From assembly GCF_000699445.3 (NCBI RefSeq), contig NC_067198.1, positions 34,004,536-34,068,535 on the forward strand: 64,000 nucleotides of DNA, given 5' to 3'. The DNA is from Schistosoma haematobium. Lineage: Eukaryota > Platyhelminthes > Trematoda > Strigeidida > Schistosomatidae. Position 1 is the stretch's first letter. Each line of letters begins with the position of its first letter. Position numbers and translations under genes: made by a program. Positions 1-11,000 of this stretch are shown here, in pieces. The notes beneath the pieces were generated by a model. The model had not been told where the DNA came from and made no database searches. It worked only from the letters and a program-made list of their open reading frames with translations.

Positions 1-2400
1 ATGACTTGGGCTTATATGAAAATGTGAGGTCGGCAACTCGTTGGAGAAACAGTCAGACACCATCGCGCTTAGACTGTGTATTCACTAACGAAGAATTCCT
101 AGTCGACAACCTCTCAATCCTGGCTCCTCTGGGAAAGAGCGATCATGCCGTCATAGCCTTCAGTTTTGTCATCAAAACTAAGCTAAGGTATCCCAACAAT
201 AATTTGCGTTGGAATTTTAAACGGCTGAATGTGCCAGCTCTACATGACTATCTACAACAGGTGGTTTGGGATGTTCACCCTCAAATCGATGTGGATGGTC
301 ATTGGGACTTCTTACTGCACACGCTCTTATGTGCTACAGACCATTCAGTTCCTCAAACGGTTCCCAAAAGCTTCAAGCCACCTACAGTAATCAAGAACCG
401 TACCCTTCGCCTCCTAAGCCGCAAACGGCACTGTTGGGCGGAATACAAACGAACTAATAACGATGGAGCGTATAGGCAATACAAACATATCAGGAACACA
501 TGCACGAAGGCTATAAGAGAAGACAGGCTTCAGTACCAAACAAAGCTTATGGACAAATTCGCCTCTAACCCTAGAAGCCTATTCCGTTATGCAGCCTCTC
601 TTCGTCAAGCCAAAACAGGAGTTTCTCAACTGCTTGGTCTTAACGGCCCGACCAACAACGATGGCGACGCCGCTAACCTTCTGGCGGCCCATTACTCTCA
701 AACATTTCAACCGGCTGACATCAACTTTATTGACGACAGTCTCATCTCCAACTCCACAGGACTTTCTGAAGTGGACCTAAGCGCTGACTTGGTGTTCCGG
801 AAATTGCAGCACTTAAGACTTGACACTTCTCCTGGCCCGGATATGGTTCATCCTGCCATACTGAGGAGGCAGCCTCAATCCTGGCAACGCCGCTTAGCGT
901 GATGTTTTCACACTCGCTTAGCCGAGGCAAATTACCGGAAAACTGGAAGTTGGCTCACATCACACCAATTTTCAAAGGTGGTCGACGCAATGAACCTTCA
1001 AGTTATCGGCCGGTGGCTCTTCTGTCATTACCTTCAAAACTCATGGAGTCCCTGATATGCGACGGTTTAAATGACTATCTACTGTCCTTAAATTTCTTCT
1101 CACCCCAACAGCATGGTTTCAGGAAGGGTTACTCTTGTATAACCAACCTGCTGACTGCGGTGGACAGATGGACAAGCATCCTCGATTGCAAGGGAAAGGT
1201 TGATGTCATTTACCTTGATTTCTCAAAAGCTTTTGATAAGGTTAACCACTTGTGTCTTATCAACAAGCTCAAACGACTAGGTATCAAACCACCTCTAATC
1301 GATTGGCTTACTTCATACCTAAAAATCGACACTTTAAGGTTAGGGTTAATTTCACTTTATCTCAGGCTATGGAATGTCCTAGTGGGGTCCCCCAGGGCTC
1401 AGTACTAGGGCCTCTTCTCTTCTTGATCTACATAAATGATCTTCCTCAACAGGTAACGTCAGACTTACTACTTTTTGCCGACGACGTGAAACTTTGGAGA
1501 GAGATACGCAACCAAGACGATACACAGGCACTTCAGGAGGATCTGACGCGACTTCAAAGTTGGGCAGACGACAACGGACTTACCTTTAACACTTCAAAGT
1601 GTAAAGTAGTCCATCTGCGACATGTCGCAAACTACAGTTACAACTTAGGAAACTCCTCTCTAGTAGTATCCCAAGTCGAAAAGATTTAGGAGTCCTGGTG
1701 CCCCATGACTTAAAGTCTTACGCTAACTGTGACAAAAATGCCTTCCGAGCAAACCTTGCACTGGTAACGTTGAAGCGCATTTTTGGACAGTTTGACGGAC
1801 GAACTTTCCATACAATCTTCAATAGTTTCATCCGTCCCCATTTAGAGTACGGAAACATAGTACTCCCCCACTCACTCCATAAGGACAAGGTCACTTTGGA
1901 GCGTATCCAACGGCGAGCCACGAAATCAGTTCGAGGACTCAAATCTAAGCCTTACGAAGAACGCCTCCGTTCACTAGACCTTTACCCACTAGAATATAGG
2001 CGTCTTAGAGGTGATTTACTAATGGCTTATAGTATTCTTAACACTTCTGGACATCCTCTTAAACACCTACTTAAGCTTAGTTCGAATAATAATCTAAGGG
2101 GTAACACCCAGAAACTGGAAACACAACATAGCAAGACGGAATGTAGACACAACTTCTACTCCTTAAGAGTTGTCAAAAGCTGGAATTCGCTGCCGGCCGA
2201 GCTAGTCCAAGCGACTTCTCAGGAGTCCTTCAAGAGGCAACTTGACCTATTCTTAAGGACCAAGGTCAGCATCACATTATGATTTACCAATTTCTTTTCC
2301 TTTTTTATTGTTAACATACCTAGGTTCCTGCCTGGAGGATTTGGTGATCCCCTGCTACTAGACACGGGAGCCTGTTAAGCGAAAGCTTCTATTCCGTCCA
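1..2400 (+). mobile_element. CR1-clade non-LTR retrotransposon copy (SR1-like), 5' part outside window
   Basis: The copy enters from the left edge inside the endonuclease domain and runs through the reverse transcriptase to its natural stop at 2282, followed by a short 3' UTR ending somewhere before about 2440. The order EN tail, RT, C-terminal region is that of ORF2 in CR1-clade LINEs, a group that includes schistosome SR1. At least three frame breaks show it is dead. The 3' boundary is approximate because no simple tail or target-site duplication could be seen. Confidence 0.85.
6..2282 (+). pseudogene. ORF2 (endonuclease C-terminus + reverse transcriptase), frameshifted
   Basis: Frame 6-902 carries the end of an AP-like endonuclease (RLDCVFTN, then GKSDHAVIAF, the conserved SDH) and the RT entry (DTSPGPDMVHP). 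A shift near 900 leads to 899-1408 with NWKLAHITPIFKGG, SYRPVALLS, QHGFRKGYSC and YLDFSKAFDKVNH (RT palm). A second shift near 1330 leads to 1252-1689 with GVPQGSVLGPLLFLIYINDL and the catalytic LLLFADDVKLW. A third break at about 1688 leads to 1698-2282, the C-terminal region (FNSFIRPHLEYGN, RRATKSVRGL, SWNSLPAELV). In a live element this protein nicks target DNA and reverse-transcribes the element RNA. All RT motifs survive as sequence, but no single frame reads through. CR1-clade assignment rests on these motifs and is firm to clade, not to subfamily. Confidence 0.88.
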
Positions 2401-3225
2401 CAACCATTTGAACCATTTGATTGGCTAATAATTGTCAAGGTCACTTAAGATTCGTTCAAAGGTCGTCCTTAAATTGGAGTCTCGCCGCATTGCCAAATAT
2501 ACGTCAAACGTAGGGTTTTCAGTTCCTGTTGAAGATATCCTAAAAGCCTGTTAGAGCAGTTCCCTAAAATTCAACTGTAGTTGAATCCGTAAGTTAACCC
2601 ATATGTGTCTTAGGGTTGGTGTGTGGCCACTGCGATATATTACACTAAACCAGAGATCTGAATGAAGACTGTCCAGGGACAGCTAAATATTAGGAACAAT
2701 GCCTTTAAGATAACAATGTACAAGAAGACAGCATGGATTATAATCTGGAATGCTGTAGTAGCATTTGGTTCCAAGATATCTGTCTAGAAGACGAAAGGCC
2801 GAGAAAGATAGGAGAGCCTTCTTAGTAGTCGCAAAAAGAATAGGTAGGTACAGACTAATTATTGATCACATAAAAACATGTGACAGAGAGGAATACTAGT
2901 TTATTAAGCTTGACAAACGTCAACCTAAGGAGTCTGCAAAAAGTGATCCCCACCAGTAAAAAATGCCCAACATACACTTACTACTCTTTTTCATTGCGCG
3001 ACCTTGAGTATCAACAGAACGAAGCATTAAAAGTCTGATTTTAGAAAAAAATAAAGTGTTTTAAACAATCCTTGAACTGGTCACATGAACCCCGTAACCA
3101 GGTCTGTTTCGCTTGATCTTTCCCTCTATGTGATCAGTTAAAGGACAGTGGTATTTTTCCTCGCTGAGTAAATTTCATTGTTTTGATCGTTTATTACGTA
3201 TCGAGACTACTGTTTTTCACTTTAA
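2401..3225. other. Non-coding stretch between two CR1 copies, with a MITE-end relic
   Basis: No convincing gene is seen. At 2441-2497 there is a decayed terminal part of the MITE family described at 17851, 36874 and 45569 (cACTtaag..GTTCAAAGGTCGTCC..AAATT..GAGTCTCGCC). The part before 3225 probably includes the 5' UTR of the next CR1 copy. Confidence 0.4.
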
Positions 3226-6200
3226 TTGAATTTATTTCAGTTAAAGTATTTGACTAAAGTATCGTTTTTACTGTTTTGTCGTTGGTACTCTTTAGTACCT
3301 CTTTTTCAATTGTATCTGTTAGTACTTTTGGTCCTAGCAATCTACAGCTCTTCACTTTTTTTGGTCATTGTTAATTTTTTTTGTTTCTGGGTATCATCGC
3401 ATATTGAAAAAACCCCTCCTAAATGACCGGACAGTGTAAAAAAAGCAGTTGCCAACGCCCAGGTTGTCGTTATCCTGTTGAAAGCGGCATGCAGTGCGAC
3501 GAGTGCAAAGGCTGGTACCACGAAGTTTGCACGAACTTAACGCCTGCTGCTTTCAAACGGTTCAGTAAGAAGGGTTGTGTGTGGCTTTGTCAACAGTGCT
3601 GCTCGGACGCAAACAGCTTGTTAACCGAGGCCATCTCACTGGTTGATGCTGCAAAGAAGTGTTTCAACAAGCATAGTCGGAACGCGTCAAACAGCACTCG
3701 ATCTGTTGACACGCAAATCAATGTGAAGGAAACTAAGGTGAGTCCGGTGATAGATGACTCACGCCCGTCAAAGAAGGAAAAGCAGTCTCCAAAGGGGCCT
3801 GCCTTAGAAAAAAGCTCAAGAAAAGTAGGGTCTTCTGTTCCCCGTCTCCCAGATGGGATCCAACAGGAAACACCTAGGAGCCGCAATCGCAAGGCTCGAT
3901 CGGTTTCAAATGGTAAACATAACACGACCCCTCAGGTCGTCGACAACCCCAAAACCCAACACTAGGTTTGACGCAACTGCTATTGCTTCTACCTGCAGCG
4001 TTGACGAATGGGTAAAGGTTGTAAGGAAGAAAAGTATTGATATAAAAGGGAAACCTGCCCCCGTAAAAGTGGTTGAAAAATCGAAAGCTGATCATAGCGA
4101 CAGATCAGCTATTTTTCATAGAATTAAGGAGAGCGATAGCTCTGAACCTAAAGCTCGTTTTGAGCATGACATTGTACTGATTAGGCAGCTGCTTAATCAA
4201 CTCATGACTCAAAATATGACTGGGGTCACCTTGCTAAAGGTGTATAGACTAGGGAGTCTAGCAGACTTGAAACTAAATCATTCCAGACTGCTTAAAGTAG
4301 TATTCGGCTCTTCAAACGAACGTGACCTAATTTTACAAAATGGACACAAATTAAAGGGTTCAGGAGTCTTTATCCGAAAGGACCTACCGTTGGCAGACCG
4401 TGTTAAAAGACGGAAAGCCGAGAAAGAACTACAACATAGGTTAGACGCTGGCGAAAAGGACCTGAAAATTGTAAATTTTCGGGTTGTAAGACTTTGACAG
4501 AGAATGATGCCGAAGCCACTCTGGGTGAAGCACGAAGGCACTTAAACAGGCTTCGGATCTGTTACACCAATGCACGAAGCTTACTTAATAAGCGATCGGA
4601 ACTAGGTGTACAGATTGACTCTATAAAGCCAGATATAATCGCAGTAACAGAAACCTGGCTGACACAGGCTATAGATAGTATAGAACTTGATTTCGAGGGC
4701 TTTACGTTAGTAAGGGCCGACAGAACACAAAAGCGCAAAGGAGAGGGAGTAGCTCTATTCATTAGGAATGCTATCCCATTTGCCATTATCGATAGTGTAT
4801 CCCATGAGAGTGGGACGTGTGAATTAGTTAGTTGCCGCTTGAAATGCAGGGGACAAGAGCTGCTGATTGGTTTGGTCTATCGCAGTCCAAGCTGTGAGAC
4901 AAATGAAATCCTGTTAAGCAGTCTCAATACTTGGCCCCAAAGTGGTCGATGTCTAATCCTAGGGGACTTCAATGCACCTATGGTAGACTGGGAAAATCTG
5001 CGAACTAAATCGTCGGAAGATTCTTTCGAGCAGGAACCAGTTGATGGGGTTATCACATGTGCTCTAGTGCAACATGTGAAAGAAGAGACAAGGTACGATC
5101 CGGACACTGAATCATCCTTATTAGATCTTATACTGACTCACTATGAGGATGATGTTGCGAACCTCCATCATATGCCACCCTAGGTAAAAGTGACCACGCA
5201 GTTATAACTTTCGACTTCCATATAACTGCCAGTCACGAGCACGCGTCAGTCCAGTCCAGACCCAACGTCTGGAAAGCAAACATACCAGATATCAAGCACT
5301 CAGCATCGTTAACAGATTGGAGAATAGACCCGGAGTCCTCCATTGAAACGGCCTGGGACGCATTTCGAAATTCATACTTAAAAGTTACCACACCTCACAT
5401 CCCTTGGACTATACCAAAGGGGCCGAAAAACTCACCACCATGGCTCAGTAGGGAGGTCCGTATCCTTCTCCGTAAGAAAAGGAAAACGTGGGATAGATTT
5501 AGGTTACTGGGGACTGATGAGTCAAAATCTCAGTATCGAAAGGCTCGGAACACTTGTGCCTCGACCCTCCGTAAGTCTAGAAAATTGTACGAAGAAAAAC
5601 TTGTTAAGGAATCCGTAGAATGTCCTAAACGCTTGTATTCCTATATAAACCAAAGGACAAGGAGAAAAGGAAATATTCCTGCTCTATGGGGAGACAGTAC
5701 TGCTTCATCATTAGTGGAGGACGACTTTGGTAAGGCTCAAGCGTTCTCGAACTACTTTAGCAACGTGTATACCATAGAAGCGCCCTTCTCGTCAGCGTAT
5801 ACAGATCCCCCATACATACACTGGATAGCGTGACCATTAAAGAACTCGATGTCTTTGGTCTGCTAAATAAGCTTGACATAGGTAAATCCACGGGGCCCGA
5901 TGAATTACATCCTAGGCTACTGAAGGATTTATCTAACTTCGTTGCGAACCCTTTAAGTACATGCTTTAACCTATCCGTTACGCAGGGTCGCTTACCGAAA
6001 GATTGGAAAAACGCCATAGTAAGTCCTGTCTTCAAAACAGGCACGAAACACAAACCTGAGAACTACCACCCCGTTAGCCTAACTAGTGTGGTTGTTAAAA
6101 TATTAGAAAAGATTATTCGGAAGAAGCTGTTTAAGTATCTCGATAAAAACCGGATCCTCTCGGAGAAGCAGCATGGCTTCAGAATAGGTTATTCTTGTCT

Positions 6201-6510
6201 CACTAACTTATTAGTGGCTCGTGAAAGCTGGTGCGCTCTTAAGGACCAAAAGCTACCTGTAGACGTCGCCTTCATTGATTTCAGTAAAGCTTTTGATAAA
6301 GTTCCGCACAACCGGCTGTTATATAAGTTAAGACATATCGGGATTGGAGGTAATTTATTGATGTGGATAAAAGACTTCTTAGTTGGGCGTCAACAAAGAG
6401 TAAGGGTGAACTCGAAGTTATCTAGCTGGGGAACTGCGCTTAGTGGAGTGCCCCAGGGCACAGTTTTGGAGCCAGTGCTATTCCTCTTGTATGTAAATGG
6501 CCTTCCTTTT
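3226..6510 (+). mobile_element. CR1-clade non-LTR retrotransposon, near full-length 5' part, 3' part missing
   Basis: A second, distinct CR1-clade element. It keeps a leader region, ORF1 with a PHD-like zinc finger, the ORF2 endonuclease and most of the RT. Homology stops abruptly at about 6505, just after the RT motif VPQGT..LFLLYVN and before the expected catalytic FADD block. Everything downstream (catalytic aspartates, C-terminus, 3' UTR) is absent. LINEs inserted by target-primed reverse transcription normally lose their 5' end, so loss of the 3' end implies a later deletion or rearrangement. Confidence 0.85.
3423..4497 (+). pseudogene. CR1 ORF1: PHD-type zinc-finger nucleic-acid-binding protein, frameshifted
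   Basis: The first part (3423-3965) has a Cys/His-rich module over about residues 5-60: C-x4-CxxxGC, CDECKGWYHEVC and WLCQQCC. This is a PHD-like finger typical of CR1-clade ORF1 proteins, which bind element RNA or chromatin. A low-complexity Ser/Lys-rich linker follows. Around 3900-3965 the reading passes to the frame of 3853-4497, which holds a C-terminal domain with DRVKRRKAEKELQHR and LKIVNFRVVRL, the usual end of CR1 ORF1. It overlaps the ORF2 start by 4 bases (ATGA-type junction at 4494-4497), as in bicistronic LINEs. The frame break makes the copy non-functional as it stands. Confidence 0.75.
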
Positions 6511-6531
6511 TGTTGGCTCAGAAGTTGGTGA
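4494..6531 (+). pseudogene. CR1 ORF2: endonuclease and truncated reverse transcriptase
   Basis: Frame 4494-5183 is an apurinic-like endonuclease: YTNARSLLNKRSEL, DIIAVTETWL (catalytic Glu), GLVYRSP, LILGDFNAP and LLDLILT. Near 5180 the frame breaks just before the expected SDH block, which is still readable from 5184 onward. The connecting region runs through 5585-5833 (YSYINQRTRRKGNIPAL). A further break near 5830 leads to 5830-6531 with the RT fingers and palm: STGPDELHPRLLKDL, LPKDWKNAIVSPVFK, FIDFSKAFDKVPH and SGVPQGTVLEPVLFLLYVN. The sequence after LYVNG is unrelated and stops at 6531, so the catalytic YADD/FADD is missing. Inactive. Confidence 0.85.
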
Positions 6532-7999
6532 AGTTTCTCTTTTACTGGTATTACTTGAATCTAGGTGAGTAGAGAGCTCGTTAAACTAGATGTACTGTCT
6601 GAGTATACAGTTATTGTTAAGTAGTAACCGGGTGAATCCTAGAATCAAAAACTATGAGTATGTAATGTATTTCAGATATAAGGTGTTTTGTTGCAACGTT
6701 AGGGAGTAACGATCAATGGAATGTCAATATTTAAAATAGTATAATCCAAGGATAAAGACGCGTCAATGTCAATTGCTTGAGGCTTATAAAAGATAGGTGA
6801 GAAACGAAGCACGCGATATGTATACATTAACGGGTAAATGTTCTTCGGAATTATTTTCTGGGATAAAATGTGCCCTATATATAAGATAGGATGATAATCT
6901 CAGCATAATACAGCTTAGTCTTCCTAATAAGAGGAATCACAATGATCAGGTCATATTGGCTCCGTATTGTCACAAAAGATGCCACATTGTCTGGGACCGA
7001 GGTGGACTAGCCGTTCATAGTATTTTACGATACCAATGGTTAACAGTACCAGTCTGTACTAGCCCTGTGAATGATGTTAGTTGAGCTTGGTCGCGATTGA
7101 TCAGCTACTGCCGACGTTCTGACGACAACAAATGTGTTGGTCCTAACATTTGATATGATGACAAAATGTTCCATCAGTTTACAATATAATCACGGAGCGG
7201 CAAGGTGTCATAAATGCTTATTGATACAAGAAAAGTCTTCACTACTTATCCAACGTATATCTTTGAGCTCTGCAAGTAGGTGATCGTGATCAATCACGAT
7301 GGAAAAATGGCTCACATACAAACGGAATTGAGCGCATTCAAACTTCACATGCTAAAAAGGGAACCATCATATCCTTTGTTGACGTTAAAGATACTACAGA
7401 TATTCGGGGTTTGCCAAAGCTTTAGTCTGTAATACCTTTGTAATCGAAGGATAGCTGTCTGGTCAAGTCAGAAGTCAGTGATTAGTGAGTCCGAAGTCAT
7501 ATTCAAAAAAGTTGTTTATATGATGAGAAGCGTTTGATCTTAGCTGTGAATTTTTTGCAAGGGATGCGTAGCACAGAGTACCTAATCGTTATCCAGTCCG
7601 GACGCGTGACAGAGCGCTTTCACTTAGGGTGCGTCCAGGAGAAATAATGGGGTTAGCATCAATGTCGAGGACTAATTATTTCGGGAACTTGTTTACCGCT
7701 ACTGGACGTAGCTAGACGTAAAATGATTGGTGGAACAAACTCTACCACCTCCATTTTACATTCTTTCACGTGTATATAATGTTAACCGGAGTACTTGTAT
7801 CTTCAGCATGTAAAATCTAGCCCTGAAATCCCTTTTGTGTAACTTTAGTTCAGGATATTAGCAGATAACATTTAGATTCATCTATGACCGAAACATACTC
7901 TTATAACAAGATTTAAGGTTTGGATACTAAGTTACATTTATTAAGGTCTATATTTCGAGGAATCCTAATAGCAATTTTTGTTTATGTATATTGATTACA
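6532..7999. other. Non-coding upstream region of the TLC-domain gene
   Basis: No protein-coding motif or recognised repeat is visible. As the 5' flank of the gene starting at 8036 it may hold the promoter and any 5' UTR exon, but I cannot place either. Confidence 0.4.
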
Positions 8000-8001
8000 G
8001 A
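7980..8001 (+). promoter_or_regulatory. Likely 3' splice acceptor in the 5' UTR of the TLC gene
   Basis: A pyrimidine-leaning run ends in ATTGATTACAG at 7990-8000, 35 bases before the start codon. An in-frame TGA at 8006-8008 separates it from the ATG at 8036. This would join an upstream non-coding exon or act as a spliced-leader trans-splice site, which schistosomes use on part of their genes. The sequence alone does not decide between the two. Confidence 0.4.
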
Positions 8002-8035
8002 GTGGTGAACATCGACCTTTGTCACATACTTGTCC

Positions 8036-11000
8036 ATGTTCGCTGTTTCCGCGTCTGCTATTTTGTTTTCCGTCGTTGTGCATGCTTTAGTGGATAAAAT
8101 CGCGAAATGTTTAAACCCGTTTCGTCATGAACTATTTGAAAATCAAGAATCAAAGCCAAAATATGTTCAGAGACAGCATTTTATTTGGCAAAACACGTGT
8201 GTATCTTTTGTGCACGCCTTTGTATCAGGGATTTGGTCTTTATCAACGTAGGTATCTTGACAGGTAATTGAGTTTTTCAAGGTTTTACTTCGAACCCGAC
8301 TTCCTAACCGATTTGATAAACCTGTCTACATGGCGATCTATTTCTCTGGTATCCTACTCTCTTGGTAACTTAGCTTGTTGTTTCATATGCTTCAGGTTAC
8401 TTCATTTTTGACTCTTTACATATGGCTATCCTGCATCCTTATCGGTCTACGGCTGAGTTGTTGGTGCATCACTTTGTCGTAAGCATGTATATTCGTAGTT
8501 ACTTGTAGATATTTTTGTGCTTCTCATCTGCATTATTATCTGGCAACTATATTGGGTATGCGGTTGTTTCGCTTCTTCCTGAAGTTAACTCAATCTTCTT
8601 GCACTTGCGAAGGGCGATGAACTACTTACATGTGCCCAAAAGAAATCCCATCTTTCGTGCCATTTGTTTGTTAAACATTAGTGAGTTTATGCTTTGTAGT
8701 CGATCGTGATTTCTCTAAACCTTGATTTTTATGCGTTATTGTAAGCAGTGACTTACTATTGATTTTACAGAACATCTTGCACGAGATGTATTAGAAAATC
8801 GGAAATAATAAGTTTCATGCAAGAACATTCTAATGAAATTTCATTTGAAATTTGAATACTTATGAAATGCAAGCATCACGTAGATCACCTGCCATTAAAA
8901 TTTAACTTTTCTCATCCCATTATAAATCACCACAGTCGCCCTATCAACTAATTTGTCGTCAGGTAGCTGATGGCGCAATATTCTTGAGGATAATTCTCAT
9001 TGTACTCAATGGCATGCCGGAAAAAATTTCAGGCCAGAGCTTCTAGGTCTTAGTGTTTAGAATGTTCTATCAGATAATCAATTTTAGGAAGACCTTGCCC
9101 TCAAATTTATCAGCTTGGGTTTTAGTAAATTCTGATACTCGCTCTACAAGATTTGACTTAACATGTTTGGTACTCAATAGTAAAACCACAAACCTTAAGT
9201 TTCATTCATCTTAATACTTTCTTAATTCATATCTTAGTGTATCAGACCTTTAGGTCGAAGGCTCCGGGTGTGGCCCCTGAGAAAACCACCTGCTTCTGTT
9301 CGGGCACCCGGGCAGTATCCTGCCCTCACACAAGTCGGATGATTTATGTGGCGCGTATCTATTTGGTGCCTCCTTGTACCAATGTTTATATGTTTAAATA
9401 AATTCTCTGGGACGACGTTCGTCGAACATGCCCAAGTCACCGAAGTCAGTGTTTCAAGGTAGTGACATCAGTTGAATTGTCGTCGCTGTACTTAAACATA
9501 CGATGAGGAACTTCAGTATTACTAACATAATGCCACTTGATGTCCGCAGTCCTTCGAAGACAACGATGATCAAACACAAAGTCGTTTGACATCCTGAACT
9601 CGGAGAGGCCAGGTCCCACAAACATAAAGCAGAACTGCTCTCACCGAGGCTTTGTAGATCCTACCTTTTACAGCCAAAGATGGCCCAGATTGACATAAGC
9701 TGCTCTGGCTTTCACTATACTTGAATTGATCTCATCACTCACGCCACCACCTGCACTTACGCAGGAACTCAGATACACGAACTTCTCGACTACTTTTATC
9801 TGTTTACTACCTAAGGTGAGTGCAGGATCAGAGTCCCGCCAGTCTTTTATAAGTATTTTGCACTTCGGAGGTGCAAGGCACATATCAAAACTATGGACAT
9901 TAAGTGCCAACTGATTGCGTGCGGTTTGGCTTGGGTATTATCGCACAGTAAGACAATATCATCCGCATACTCAACGTCGACAAGTCATTCTCTAAGCAAC
10001 AGATCCACACAGTCATTACTTACATCCATTAGAGCTGTTTCCAGAACGTCATCGATAGCAAAGTTGTAGAGGAATGGTGAAATTGGGCGACCCTGTCTAA
10101 CCCCACTGCTCGAATAGAACTATGGAAAAGTGGTTGTATGCCCTCACTCTACCTGGTGTTTGTAAATAGGGCTTTTAAGATGTTAATAAACTTCTCAGGC
10201 ACACCCTTCTTCAATAAACAATCCCAGAGCATAGTCGTGTCCGGCGAGTCGAAGTCGGCCCTGATGGTCTGTGATAAGTATGACGGTGTTCTAACATTTG
10301 GCGGAGGGCGAAGATATGGTCAGTACATACTTGACCAGGACGAAAGCCAGCCTGCTCCTTGCTGGTCAATCTTCCCCGAGTTTTGAACAACCTACGAAGT
10401 AGGACGGAAGCCAATAGTTTGGACGCAATCGTAAGTGGACTTATCCTCCGTTAGTTGTTACAGAAACGATGTGAACCCTTTTTAAAGAAAGGGACAACTA
10501 TCGACTCATTCCATGATGCTGGATACTCTCTAACTGCCAAACCTTTGTAAACAAAACAGTCAGCCCCTTAACCAGAATGTCACCACCATCTTCAAAAAGG
10601 GCCGGAGGTAATTCATCTGGGCCTGGTGATTTATAGCGCTTCAAGAGTTGGAATTCCTTGTAGACATCTGCCTGGTTTGGTGGATCAGTCGTCACTGGTC
10701 ATGGTAAGCAGGACAGTCTGATCGATGTTGTTGGGGCAGCGGACCAGTTGAACTGTTCCTCGAAGAACTGCCCATCGTCGAAGACGGTAGATGTTAGTGA
10801 TTGGCATCCCGTCATCTTCACAGGTTATTTCGTTCACACCAGACTTCTTGCTGTCAGTGGCTCGGATAGGTACTCCAAAAGGAGCGGCGGTTGATCGTGA
10901 TGTGATCAATCTGAATCCAGGCTTAAGATACAGAGGTAGGACGCCAGGTTGTACATCGGCGATGACTGTGACAATAGTTAATGCTAGCTAGAAACAGGTT

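Noticed and set aside
2785..2815. Possible CR1 ORF1 fragment (AGACGAAAGGCCGAGAAAGA resembles 4410-4430)
   Set aside because: The match is too short, and no neighbouring ORF1 blocks are seen in any frame.
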